A stretch of 64,000 bases of DNA from CAYRSS01 sp964426945 (GTDB lineage: Bacteria; Planctomycetota; Phycisphaerae; UBA1845): contig CAYRSS010000004.1 in NCBI GenBank assembly GCA_964426945.1, forward strand, positions 1 through 64,000, in the 5' to 3' direction. The position numbers were made by a program, and so were the translations under genes. Shown here one piece after another: positions 44,624 to 53,028 of this stretch. The notes under the pieces are model-generated. The model saw only the letters and a list, made by a program, of their open reading frames with translations, was not told the origin of the DNA and searched no databases. Each line of letters opens with the position of its first letter. Positions within the stretch are counted from its first letter, which is position 1.

Positions 44624-44803
44624 GCGGTATCGATCTCTCGGGTGACGACGCTTCCGAAGGCGTCCGGACGATAGCGGAGGCCGGCGGCTTTGCCAATTGC
44701 GGCGGGCCGGGGCCTCGTTGCGGCTGCGCCCGGCCAGCACTACCATCGTCCGCCGATCGCCGGCAGTCCACGAGGCGCGGGCCCCGCCTCGCGCGGAGTC
44801 ACC

Positions 44804-45481
44804 ATGTCGCCGAACCGCACGCCAACGCCCTCATTATCGCCCGTACGCGGCGTGGTCTTCGACATGGACGGCGTGCTGGTCGATTCGGCGCCGGCACATT
44901 TCGAGAGCTGGCAGGCGCTGGGGCGCGAGAACGGGCGGACCATCACCGAGGCGCAGTTCGCTGCCACCTTCGGTCGCCACAACGGCGACATCGTGCCCAT
45001 CCTGTTCGGCGAGGTCGGCCCGGAACGGCTGGCGGTGCTGGCCGATCGCAAGGAGGCGATCTACCGTGACCTGGTCCGCGGCCGCGTGCCGGTGATACCC
45101 GGCGCCGCCGCGCTCGTCCGCGAGTTGCACGCCGCCGGTCTGAAGCTGGCGGTCGGATCCTCCGGCCCGCCGGCGAACATCCGCCTCGTGCTCGAGGAAC
45201 TCGGCGTGGTGAATCGCTTCAGCGCGATCAGCAGCGGCGACGACGTGACGCGAGGCAAGCCCGATCCCCAGGTGTTTCAGATCGCCTGCGAACGGCTGGG
45301 CCTTCCCCCGGGCGCGTGCGTCGTGATCGAGGATGCGCCCGCGGGCGTGGCCGCGGCAAAGGCGGCGGGCTGTCGCGCGGTGGCCGTGATGCTTCACCAC
45401 GGGCGCGAGCGCTTCACCGAGGCGGACGTGGTGGTCGAGCGGCTGGCCGATCTCGTCGGACGCGACGACTGGCGATTGTGA
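44804..45481 (+). CDS. HAD-superfamily phosphatase/phosphomutase (beta-phosphoglucomutase-like)
   Basis: 225 aa. HAD motif I is VVFDMDGVLVDS, motif II is LKLAVGSSG, the Lys motif is GKPDPQVF, and motif IV is VIEDAPAGVAAAKAAGC. The cap sits between motifs I and II, as in the beta-phosphoglucomutase subfamily, so it uses a phospho-aspartate on the first Asp. The GRHNGDIVPILFGE cap segment resembles the family. GGAG six bases before the ATG at 44804 fixes the start. It is divergent from the polysaccharide operon, perhaps a sugar-phosphate enzyme for it. Confidence 0.85.
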   Translation: MSPNRTPTPSLSPVRGVVFDMDGVLVDSAPAHFESWQALGRENGRTITEAQFAATFGRHNGDIVPILFGEVGPERLAVLADRKEAIYRDLVRGRVPVIPGAAALVRELHAAGLKLAVGSSGPPANIRLVLEELGVVNRFSAISSGDDVTRGKPDPQVFQIACERLGLPPGACVVIEDAPAGVAAAKAAGCRAVAVMLHHGRERFTEADVVVERLADLVGRDDWRL

Positions 45482-45493
45482 GCCAAACAAAGA

Positions 45494-45519
45494 GGCGAGC
45501 CGATTTGATCCGGCTCGCC
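45494..45519 (-). terminator. Intrinsic terminator of the HHE gene
   Basis: A perfect 9-bp stem, GGCGAGCCG/CGGCTCGCC, with an 8-base loop lies between the convergent HAD and HHE genes. Reading leftward it is followed by TCTTTGTTTG, a T-rich tract, so it fits an intrinsic terminator for the leftward gene; on the plus strand no T-run follows. Confidence 0.7.
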
Positions 45520-45553
45520 CCTGGCGATTCAATCCGAAACGGCGAAGGCCCGA

Positions 45554-46006
45554 TCAGCCGCCGCCGCCCGTATCGCGGAACAGCGCGACGTACATGAGGC
45601 GGCGCTCCTCGGCCTCGTGCCGGCGAAGCGTGGCGACAAGTTCCCGCACGCGGAGGATGAATACGGTCTGATCCTCGGCCCCTTGCCCGGCGATCGACTT
45701 GGACGTGCGAATGATCCGATCCAGCAGGCCGAGCATCACGTAATGCTCGTGCATGAGCCGCTCTTCATCGCCGGTGAGTTCCGGCGCGTTCTTCGCGGGG
45801 TCGGTGCCGCCTTCGAGGATCGCCACCGCGTGGTGGATACGCACGCCGGCGTGGAGCTTCTCGAGCTCCGCCGAGAGCCGCACGAACCAGCGATCATCCG
45901 TCATCGATCGCGCTGAGTCGGCGAGCATCTCTTCGATCGCCGCGAGGGACTCGGAGACCTGGTCGGGCTTCTTGCGATCAAGCCTGTCATTATCCGGCGA
46001 TTTCAT
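45554..46006 (-). CDS. Hemerythrin-like HHE-domain protein
   Basis: 150 aa, helical. His-rich segments fit the HHE cation-binding fold: HAGVRIHHAVAIL, ERLMHEHYVMLGLLDRI and ATLRRHEAEERRLMY. Metal ligands are likely among these His and Glu residues. Family proteins bind oxygen, nitric oxide or iron. AAGGAG lies seven bases before the ATG at 46006; an ATG six bases earlier would sit only one base from it. Cytoplasmic; no redox partner adjacent. Confidence 0.7.
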   Translation of the reverse strand: MKSPDNDRLDRKKPDQVSESLAAIEEMLADSARSMTDDRWFVRLSAELEKLHAGVRIHHAVAILEGGTDPAKNAPELTGDEERLMHEHYVMLGLLDRIIRTSKSIAGQGAEDQTVFILRVRELVATLRRHEAEERRLMYVALFRDTGGGG

Positions 46007-46136
46007 GGCCATGCTCCTTCCGCGTAACCGGCCGGCGTGAGCCGGCCCGTCCGGGGCGCCCGCGACACGCGCAGCAGCCCCTTTCAGCCCGAACCGAACG
46101 CCCCTCAAGAGAGGATAGTCGACGCGCGGGCGATCC

Positions 46137-48311
46137 TCAAGGACGCTGTGGGGGGGACGGCCGGGTCGGTTCCGCGTTGGTCGCCGGGGCGTCGCGCTCG
46201 GTCTTCAACGCCTCGACGGCCTGCCGGAACTGCCCCAGCAGAGCGGCGGTCCACAAGACGGCACCGAGCAGGGCCAGCCCGGTAAACAACCCCACGGTCG
46301 GCACCAGCCGCAGGCCGACCGAGTCGTCGCCGCGCTCGGGAATCATGTCGACAAAGCAGACCAGCAGACCAGCGAAGCCGAGCAGAAACGCGCTCGACTG
46401 CAACCCCGTGGCCAGCCGGGTGTCCCGAAGGCGCAGGGCCAGGCCGCTGAGACGCATGAGCGCTAGCAGCACTGCGCAGGCCAGCGGCGCCGGCGCGCTC
46501 TGCAGAATAAGCAGCCCGGCGCCAGGCGCCTGACCGGACCAAACTACGACCCCCAGCGCCGCCCACACGACCGTCAGGACGGCGGCTGTCCGCCCCCATC
46601 GGCAAAGCTGCTGTCCGAGCGCGACGCCGGCCGATCGGGGCTCGCGCGAGAGGGTCAGCACGACGCCGACGACCAGCGGCAGGAGGACGACAAAGAGCGT
46701 GACCAGGCGAGCCGTCATCGGGGTGGCCCCTACCGCGCCCGATCCGACGGCCTCGTCGCGCCACAGGCTGATCAGCCCCGCCAGCGGCAGGATGCAGCCA
46801 GCCACCCCGGCCAGACCAAGCCCACCACGAAGCCACCGCACCCCACGGACCAGCCTCCGTCGCCACGCCGGATCGCTGGCGGTGAGCCGATACACCGCCT
46901 CGGTCTCGGATGCCGGCAGGCCGCAGCGCGGGCACGACTCTGTGATCGGGATCTGGTACAGCTCGCCGCCGCACCGCCGACAGGGCACGCCGTGAAGTCG
47001 CAGCGGCTCCTCTTCCGCCTCCGACGCGACTGTCGGCGTCGTGGTGATCGGCCGCGGCGCGTCGGACCGCGTGCCGAGCTTCGCCGTGGCAAGCTCGTTC
47101 AGGCGATCGAAGTATGACGAAGCCGAGCCCGAACCCGAGGCCGGATCGGCTGAGGCCGCCCCCGACGACCGCTCGATGATGGTCATCCGCCGCAGGTCGA
47201 GATCGGAAGCGAGCGGGACCTGGCACGACTCGATGGCCCGGATGAACTCACGGGCGGTCTTGAAGCGGAAGATGTCGCGCTTGTGCAGGGCGCGCTCGAC
47301 CACCTCGCATACCGCCGCCGGCACGCCGCGGGTGTCGAGCGGCTCGGACGGCGGCGGGGCCTGCTCGTGCAGCCGGCGGAGCTCGTCGGTCGGACCGACG
47401 AAAGGCGGACGACCGGCGAGCAACTCATACAGCATCACGCCCAGGGCATACACATCGCTGCGCGGCGAGATGTGGCCGGCGAACATCTCCGGCGCCATGT
47501 AGGGCGGCGAGCCCGAGACGCGCCCCCCGCCGCCGTAAGCGTCGCGCGGGCGCGGACACGACAGGCCGAAGTCCGTGACATAGAGGCGGCCGTCGTGATC
47601 GAAAAGAATGTTTGACGGTTTGATGTCGCGGTGAATCACACCCTGGTCGTGCAGCGCCGCGACGGCGGCCGCCACGTCGCACATCACACGCAGCGCCACC
47701 GGCACCGGCAGCGCCCGGTGGTGGTGCAGCACGTCACGCAGCGTCGGCCCGTCCACGAATTCCATCAGCAGGTAAGGCACGCCGCCGACCAGATCGGCCT
47801 GATGAAGCGTGACAAGCTGCGCGTGACGAACGCCGGCGGCATGCCGCGCGCCGACAAGGAACTCCTCGAAGCGCGGGTCGTCCTCGCCGGCGACGGCGTG
47901 AAGGAGGAACTTGACCGCGACATCCCGGCCGAGCATCCGGTCGCGGCCGCGGTGCACGACGCCCATTCCACCCTGACCGATGCGCGGGCCGATCTCAATC
48001 GCCCCGATGGCCGCAGGCAGATCGGGGGCGGGAGGTGCGGGCCGTCCGCCGAGGGCGATGGTTCGCGTCGCTTCGACGGGCTCAGTGGCGTCGACGCCTT
48101 GCGCAGGCATTGGGCGGACCGTGTCGTCAACCGGCGGCGCGGTGGGAAGCGTCATCGAGCCGGGCGTCAGGCTGAACGACTGCGTCTGCTCGACGGCCGC
48201 GCGGCAGACGGCACAAAGCGCGATGTGCCCCGCGAGGCGGCCATCGGCGTCGTGCGCGGGGTCGGCAGCGTACTGGCGGAGATCATCGGGATGGGGACAA
48301 CCAGTGCCCAT
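46137..48311 (-). CDS. Ser/Thr protein kinase with N-terminal anti-sigma-type zinc finger and C-terminal membrane domain
   Basis: 724 aa. The N terminus has an HxxxCxxC motif (H29, C33, C36 in GHIALCAVC), the zinc finger of ZAS anti-sigma factors. The kinase domain (about 106-370) is complete: GQGGMGVV (112-119), K134, HRDIKPSN (227-234) and DFG (247-249). A zinc ribbon (CRRCGG...CPRCG, about residues 444-467) and about six helices follow (LVTLFVVLLPLVVGVVLTLS and later). Such kinases phosphorylate regulators and may sense envelope state. The linkage of a sigma-binding finger to a kinase is unusual. Transcribed alone, leftward. Confidence 0.9.
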   Translation of the reverse strand: MGTGCPHPDDLRQYAADPAHDADGRLAGHIALCAVCRAAVEQTQSFSLTPGSMTLPTAPPVDDTVRPMPAQGVDATEPVEATRTIALGGRPAPPAPDLPAAIGAIEIGPRIGQGGMGVVHRGRDRMLGRDVAVKFLLHAVAGEDDPRFEEFLVGARHAAGVRHAQLVTLHQADLVGGVPYLLMEFVDGPTLRDVLHHHRALPVPVALRVMCDVAAAVAALHDQGVIHRDIKPSNILFDHDGRLYVTDFGLSCPRPRDAYGGGGRVSGSPPYMAPEMFAGHISPRSDVYALGVMLYELLAGRPPFVGPTDELRRLHEQAPPPSEPLDTRGVPAAVCEVVERALHKRDIFRFKTAREFIRAIESCQVPLASDLDLRRMTIIERSSGAASADPASGSGSASSYFDRLNELATAKLGTRSDAPRPITTTPTVASEAEEEPLRLHGVPCRRCGGELYQIPITESCPRCGLPASETEAVYRLTASDPAWRRRLVRGVRWLRGGLGLAGVAGCILPLAGLISLWRDEAVGSGAVGATPMTARLVTLFVVLLPLVVGVVLTLSREPRSAGVALGQQLCRWGRTAAVLTVVWAALGVVVWSGQAPGAGLLILQSAPAPLACAVLLALMRLSGLALRLRDTRLATGLQSSAFLLGFAGLLVCFVDMIPERGDDSVGLRLVPTVGLFTGLALLGAVLWTAALLGQFRQAVEALKTERDAPATNAEPTRPSPPQRP

Positions 48312-48721
48312 GGATAGCCATCATGGTATCATCACCGGCAGATCACTGGAAATGGCCGTCGGCTGCGAGGAGGATGGTGCATGCGTTCGATGGTGGCGAA
48401 TCCAGCCCCTTCTCGGAAGGCGGGCGATGTTCGGCGAGCCGGATTCGCCCGGACGGCGGGCGTTCGTAGCCGTGGATTTCAATCCACGGATGGCGGAGCC
48501 CTTTCCCCTGCGCGCCCGGAGGGCGCACGAAGCGTCCATGAATATCTCAGCGCTTCGTCCGCCCTCCGGGCGGAAGTCGATAGAGGCCGTCTTACCCGGG
48601 AGTGAACTCCCGGGCTACGATCGTGCGCCCTGCGGGCGGAAGACGGACTGATCGCGGCTGCTGCACGCCGAGGAGTAGGGTCTGCAGTGCGCCATCAGAT
48701 AACGGATGCACTCCGATAAGC
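48312..48721. repeat. Intergenic cluster of hairpin repeats
   Basis: This 410-base gap between divergent genes holds at least four perfect hairpins: 48470-48489 (CCGTGGATT, loop TC, AATCCACGG), 48512-48526 (GCGCCC-GGA-GGGCGC), 48559-48573 (CCGCCC-TCC-GGGCGG) and 48595-48614 (CCCGGGAGT, loop GA, ACTCCCGGG). Two begin right after GTAGCC, on opposite strands. The region also includes a degenerate unit near 48624-48640. Small frames through it are low-complexity artefacts. No promoter could be placed with confidence. Confidence 0.8.
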
Positions 48722-49075
48722 ATGGCCAAGCGCGTAAACTGGTACTATCACCGGTCGGGATGTGAGACCTGCGCGAAGTCGCTTTCGTTTCTGGCTCGCC
48801 ACGGAGTAACGCCGGCGGAGCAGGTCAGCGCGGCCACGAAATTCGGCCCGGCGGACGCCCTGCGCCTGGCGCGTTCTTCAGGCAGGGTGATCGCGGTGCG
48901 CGGGCGGAGCGTGGTGACGTTCGACATGAAGAGCAACGCGCCCGACGACGACATGCTGCTGAAGAAGCTGATCGGCCCCACGGGGAACCTGCGAGCGCCG
49001 GTGCTGCGTACGGGAAACACCCTTGTGGTCGGGTTCAGCGATGAGGTCTATGCCGATGCGCTGGGAACCAAGTGA
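48722..49075 (+). CDS. ArsC/Spx-like thioredoxin-fold protein
   Basis: 117 aa. The start reads VNWYYHRSGCETCAKSLSFLARHGV, with a CxxC redox site (CETC) after the first strand as in glutaredoxin-like ArsC and Spx proteins. A cis-Pro stretch, GNLRAPVLRTGNTLVVGF, follows later. The active-site Arg of arsenate reductase is not identifiable. Possible role: thiol oxidoreductase or arsenate reductase-like. The gene overlaps the next one by 20 bases and starts an operon with queE. The ATG at 48722 is chosen by homology; the ribosome binding site is weak. Confidence 0.65.
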   Translation: MAKRVNWYYHRSGCETCAKSLSFLARHGVTPAEQVSAATKFGPADALRLARSSGRVIAVRGRSVVTFDMKSNAPDDDMLLKKLIGPTGNLRAPVLRTGNTLVVGFSDEVYADALGTK

Positions 49076-50030
49076 CAAGCGGGCGAGCCGCCTGACGGCC
49101 TTCATCGGCCTGATGACCATCGCCGCCGGATGCGGGCCGCGGGAGGCGACGGTGTCGCAGCCGGAGCCGCAGCCCGCTGCCGCCTCTCGGCAGGTCGCTT
49201 ATGCGGATGCGAGCAGCATCTACGAACGGCCGCTGCGGCACATCAAGCAGGCGCGGTTCATCAAGCCGCCGGACGCGGGCGACGGCGAGCCGGAGCTGCA
49301 CCTCGCGCTGGCGCCGATCATCGTGCAGGAGGTCATCGGGACGGATGAGGCGGCGGGCCGGCGGGATCGGTTCGGGGCCGTGCGCACTAAGCCGGGCGGC
49401 ACAGAGGAGATCGATACGGCGGAGCCGACGGTCTACTGGGCGGAAGTCACCAAGATGATCGCCGGTAAGCTGCGCACGCAGTTCATCTACGCGTGGGCCT
49501 ATGAGACGTCGGAGCCCGGCCAGTCGTGGGGCCCGAACGTCCTGGCGATCAGAGTAACGCTCGATGCGACAGGCATGCCGGCGATCTACGAAGTCTTCGA
49601 CGTGGAAAAGGGAGCCAAGCGGATCTTCGTTTCGCAGCGGCTGGAGAACCTCGCGCTGGCCGCGCATGGCGGCCCTCTCCCCGGTCGTCGGCATGCGATT
49701 GAATCAACATGGCGCGATTGGCACCTCGAGGCCTTCGTCCCGCGCGTCCTGGCCGACGGCCCGATGCCGATGGGGCCGCTGGTTTACGTCGAAAGCCGGT
49801 GGCGGGAAATCAGTACGCTGCTGTGCCGCTGCTCCAGCTCCCAAGCTGAGGAGTTTGTGGAGACAAGCAACTATCAGCTCCAGCACCTGGCGGAACTGCA
49901 TGGTTACTTCGATGTGGATGATCCTCCGTTCATCACGATCTTCCCCAGGCACTGTGGACTGACGATTTACCCGCTCTTGAATTCGGTCGAAGAACTCGAG
50001 ATCGCGCTCCGCCTCCCCCCCGAGTGGTAA
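49056..50030 (+). CDS. Hypothetical lipoprotein
   Basis: 324 aa. A basic start and lipobox (AFIGLMTIAAGC) make it a lipoprotein. The mature part has no recognised domain; it is rich in beta segments and ends with a charged helix. It lies between the ArsC-like and queE genes. GAGG nine bases upstream supports the ATG at 49056. Two other ATG codons a few residues earlier are possible. No function is assigned. Confidence 0.6.
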   Translation: MRWEPSDKRASRLTAFIGLMTIAAGCGPREATVSQPEPQPAAASRQVAYADASSIYERPLRHIKQARFIKPPDAGDGEPELHLALAPIIVQEVIGTDEAAGRRDRFGAVRTKPGGTEEIDTAEPTVYWAEVTKMIAGKLRTQFIYAWAYETSEPGQSWGPNVLAIRVTLDATGMPAIYEVFDVEKGAKRIFVSQRLENLALAAHGGPLPGRRHAIESTWRDWHLEAFVPRVLADGPMPMGPLVYVESRWREISTLLCRCSSSQAEEFVETSNYQLQHLAELHGYFDVDDPPFITIFPRHCGLTIYPLLNSVEELEIALRLPPEW

Positions 50031-50045
50031 CCCCCGAGCCGCCCC

Positions 50046-50726
50046 ATGCTCATCAGCGAACTGTTCCACAGCATTCAGGGCGAAGGCAAGCTCGCGGGCG
50101 TGCCGAGTGCCTTCATCCGCACGAGCGGGTGCAACCTGCGCTGTACGTGGTGCGACACGCCGTACACCTCGTGGAACCCGACGGGCGACGCGATGACCAT
50201 CGACGAGATCCTCGCGGCCATCCGGCCGTATCCCACGCGGTACGTCGTCGTCAGCGGCGGCGAGCCGATGATCGCACCGGAGATCGAGGCCCTGACCGCC
50301 GCCCTCGCGGCCGGGGGCTATCACATCACCATCGAAACGGCCGGGACGGTGTGGAGGGACGTCGCCTGCGACCTGGCCAGCGTCAGCCCGAAGCTGGCGA
50401 ACTCGACGCCGCCGGACGCCGGGGCGTGGACCCAGCGGCACGAAGCGTCACGCATCAACCTCGACGTCATCCGCCGCTTCATGGCCTGCCGCGACCGCCA
50501 ACTGAAGTTCGTGATCGATCGGCCCGAAGATCTGGATGAGGTGGACGCCCTGCTCGCGGCCCTCGGCGACGTCGATCCCGGCGACGTGCTGCTCATGCCC
50601 CAGGGCGTGTCGCAACCCGACCTCGACGCCCGCGGCCCGTGGGTCGCGGAGCTGTGCAAGGAGCGGGGGTTTCGGTTTTGTCCGCGGTTGCATATTGCGC
50701 TGTACGGGCATACGCGGGGGACGTAG
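50046..50726 (+). CDS. queE: 7-carboxy-7-deazaguanine synthase
   Basis: 226 aa radical SAM enzyme that converts 6-carboxytetrahydropterin to 7-carboxy-7-deazaguanine in queuosine and archaeosine-type biosynthesis. The FeS motif is C29-x3-C33-x2-C36 in SGCNLRCTWC. The start (LISELFHSIQGEGKLAGVPSAFIRTSGC) and VVSGGEP are typical of QueE. The short cap between TPYTSW and the second strand fits this family. It begins 15 bases after the lipoprotein stop, so the three genes form an operon. Other queuosine genes are not in the window. Confidence 0.92.
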   Translation: MLISELFHSIQGEGKLAGVPSAFIRTSGCNLRCTWCDTPYTSWNPTGDAMTIDEILAAIRPYPTRYVVVSGGEPMIAPEIEALTAALAAGGYHITIETAGTVWRDVACDLASVSPKLANSTPPDAGAWTQRHEASRINLDVIRRFMACRDRQLKFVIDRPEDLDEVDALLAALGDVDPGDVLLMPQGVSQPDLDARGPWVAELCKERGFRFCPRLHIALYGHTRGT

Positions 50727-51183
50727 TTGCAAGTGGCGAGTTGCGAGTGAAGAGCGGACAAGGATGCTTCCCTCTGGTCGTGACAAACCCAGCGCTGTTG
50801 CGAATGCCAGTTACGTTTGTAGCCATCTTCGCCCGGAGGGCGAGGGAAGGAATGATCGCGGCCGATTCAATCGCAACAGAATGGCCGGCAGCGCGCCACC
50901 AAAGCTCGGATGTACCCAATGAACAGCCCGGGTTCCGTCCTCCTCTTGGCGAGCTTTGCGCCCTTGCGTGAGACCCTTCGCGCGAAGCGTGAAGGACCGC
51001 CGGACGAGTCAATCCCAGCGGGAACCACCCCGCGGCGATGGAGCGGCGATGACTGTGCAGGCGCCGAAGCACGCTCCCTGACGATCGCGGCTCGGAGAGA
51101 GGCGGTCAGCCGCACGCAACCTCCGGCTTGCCACTCGCTACCCGCAACTTGCCACTTTTTTCAGCCGAAGATAGCATCGCGCC
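50727..51183. repeat. Intergenic region with inverted repeat arms and a GGA-loop hairpin
   Basis: No gene is seen in these 457 bases. Arms: 50731-50748 (AAGTGGCGAGTTGCGAGT) and 51140-51157, whose complement AAGTGGCAAGTTGCGGGT matches 16 of 18 bases. Between them, after GTAGCC, 50829-50843 is TCGCCC-GGA-GGGCGA, the same triloop family as at 848-891 and 48512. A T-run (51156-51161) follows the right arm. It may hold the trpE promoter, but I could not place one. Confidence 0.7.
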
Positions 51184-52698
51184 ATGCTCCAGTTTCGACC
51201 ATCGCTGGCCGAGTTCACGCCGCTGACCGCGCGGTACAACACCATTCCTGTGTACTGCACACTGCTGTCGGATCACCTGACACCGGTGGCGGCGTTTGAC
51301 TGCCTCTCGGCCGGCGTGGAGCACGCGTTCCTGCTCGAAAGCGTCATCGGCGGCGAGAAGATCGCCCGGTATTCGTTCCTGAGCATCGACCCCATCGCCC
51401 GAGTCGAGGCCCGCGACGGGCGGACGACGATCACCCGCGACGGCCAGGTGGAGACGATCACCGAGGGCGATCCGCTGGCGCAGCTTGAGCGGGTTCTGTC
51501 GGGCTACCGCGCGATGCACACCCCCGGCCTGCCGCGATTTGTCGGGGGGGCCGTGGGCTACGCGGGCTATGACATCGCCCGACACTACGAAAAGCTCGGC
51601 ACGCCGCCGCCGGACGACCTCAAACTGCCGGAGATGCAGTTCGGCATCTATGACCGCATGATCATCTTTGACCACGTGCGCAAGACCGTGCACGTGGTAG
51701 CCCACGCCGCGGTGAAGGAGGGCGTCAGCGCCGACGACGCCTACCGCGCCGCGTGTCGCCGGATCGAGGGGTTGGTGGATCAGCTCGGGCGCGTGGCCAT
51801 CGGTTCGCTGCGGCCGATCAACGACGTCCCTGCGCAGCCGCGCGAGGCCTACGCGAGCAACTTCACGCCGGAGGCGTTCTCCCGGGCGGTCGACCGTTGC
51901 AAGGAGTACATCCGCGCGGGCGACATCTTCCAGGTGGTGATTTCGCAGCGGCTGTCGGCCACGACGGCGGCCGAACCGTTCGACATTTACCGCGCCCTGC
52001 GCGTCATCAATCCGTCGCCGTTCATGTTCTACTTCAAGACGCCGAGCGTGACGCTGGTGGGCAGTTCGCCGGAGATTCTCTGCCGCATCGAGGGGCGGAC
52101 GGTGACGACGCGGCCGCTGGCGGGCACGCGGCCGCGCGGGCGCAACGAGGCGGAGGATCGCGGGCTGGAGGCGGAGCTGCTGGCCGACCCCAAGGAGCGT
52201 GCCGAGCACATCATGCTCGTGGACCTCGGCCGTAACGACCTCGGGCGGATCTGCGAAATCGGAAGCGTCCGCATCGAAGACCTGATGAGCGTCGAACGGT
52301 ACAGCCACGTGATGCACATCTGCAGCAACGTGACGGGTACGCTGGCCGAGGGTCGCACGGCGTTCGACGCCATCCGCAGCGTCCTGCCCGTGGGCACGGT
52401 AAGTGGAGCGCCCAAGATTCGGGCGATGCAGATCATCGACGAGCTGGAAACCGTCCGCCGCGGGCCCTACGCCGGGGCGGTGGGCTACGTCGATTTCGAC
52501 GGCAACATGGACACCTGCATCGCCCTGCGGACGCTGGTGATCACGCCCGGCGCCGACGGGCGGCGGCACGTGTACGCCCAGGTCGGGGCGGGCATCGTGG
52601 CCGACTCGGAGCCTTCACGCGAGTACCAGGAAACGCTCAACAAGGCGCAGAGCATGCTGCGGGCGCTCGACGTGGCCAACGCCTGGGTCGGGGGCTGA
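51184..52698 (+). CDS. trpE: Anthranilate synthase component I
   Basis: 504 aa, full length. It combines chorismate with ammonia from TrpG to give anthranilate in tryptophan synthesis. Chorismate-binding-enzyme motifs are complete: AGDIFQVVISQRL, SSPEILCRIEGR, RPLAGTRPRG, LLADPKERAEHIMLVDLGRNDLGR, SVERYSHVMHI, LPVGTVSGAPKIRAMQIIDELE and GAVGYVDFDGNMDTCIALRTL. An N-terminal tryptophan-feedback region (LLESVIGGEKIARYSFLS) is present. trpG and other trp genes are absent from the flanks, so trp genes are dispersed. The leader shows no Trp-codon attenuator. Confidence 0.97.
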   Translation: MLQFRPSLAEFTPLTARYNTIPVYCTLLSDHLTPVAAFDCLSAGVEHAFLLESVIGGEKIARYSFLSIDPIARVEARDGRTTITRDGQVETITEGDPLAQLERVLSGYRAMHTPGLPRFVGGAVGYAGYDIARHYEKLGTPPPDDLKLPEMQFGIYDRMIIFDHVRKTVHVVAHAAVKEGVSADDAYRAACRRIEGLVDQLGRVAIGSLRPINDVPAQPREAYASNFTPEAFSRAVDRCKEYIRAGDIFQVVISQRLSATTAAEPFDIYRALRVINPSPFMFYFKTPSVTLVGSSPEILCRIEGRTVTTRPLAGTRPRGRNEAEDRGLEAELLADPKERAEHIMLVDLGRNDLGRICEIGSVRIEDLMSVERYSHVMHICSNVTGTLAEGRTAFDAIRSVLPVGTVSGAPKIRAMQIIDELETVRRGPYAGAVGYVDFDGNMDTCIALRTLVITPGADGRRHVYAQVGAGIVADSEPSREYQETLNKAQSMLRALDVANAWVGG

Positions 52699-53028
52699 CG
52701 CCTGGTTCGTTCAGCGCGGGCTGGGATGATGCGCGCTGCCCGGCTTGTTCAGCGCCGCCCGACTTGTTTAGCTCCGCCGCGTGCGGCGGCATGTCGAGAG
52801 GCGTCCGGACGCCAGCACCCACCCCTCCCCGACGACCCAGCGAGGCCATCACGTCGCACGCGACGTGGCTGAACTAGGCTGGCACGCGACGTGGCCGGAC
52901 AATCTTCGGCCCGCCACTGCACCACCCCCTCGCTACAGCCGATAACCAATCCACGGCGCACAGTCCGCGCGCGTAACCTCGGACGCCCCGCGCCTCCGAT
53001 TTGGACGTTTGGACTCTTGGACTTTTCG
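52699..53028. repeat. Intergenic region with a short-unit repeat element
   Basis: A 16-base unit of type GCCYGGYTYGTTYAGC occurs directly at 52700-52715, 52738-52753 and 52757-52772 and inverted at 52868-52883 (GCTGAACTAGGCTGGC). GCACGCGACGTGGC is repeated at 52856-52869 and 52882-52895. A further short-period repeat occupies 53001-53027. No gene is supported here. Confidence 0.7.
53001..53027. repeat. Short-period TTGGAC repeat touching a start codon
   Basis: TTGGACG TTTGGACTC TTGGACTTTTC is a run of three TTGGAC units with 8-9 base spacing. It ends two bases before the ATG at 53029 and so takes the place where a ribosome binding site would be expected. Confidence 0.7.

Noticed and set aside
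42623..44674. Plus-strand open frame opposite the bi-domain oxidoreductase
   Set aside because: Antisense of a fully recognisable gene; no signal, fold or motif.
48381..48605. Small open frame in the hairpin cluster
   Set aside because: It only reads through palindromic repeats, with no ribosome binding site and no homology-like pattern.
50727..51183. trp leader/attenuator or riboswitch before trpE
   Set aside because: No short frame with Trp codons, no terminator/antiterminator pair and no T-box elements seen; the structure found is a repeat element.
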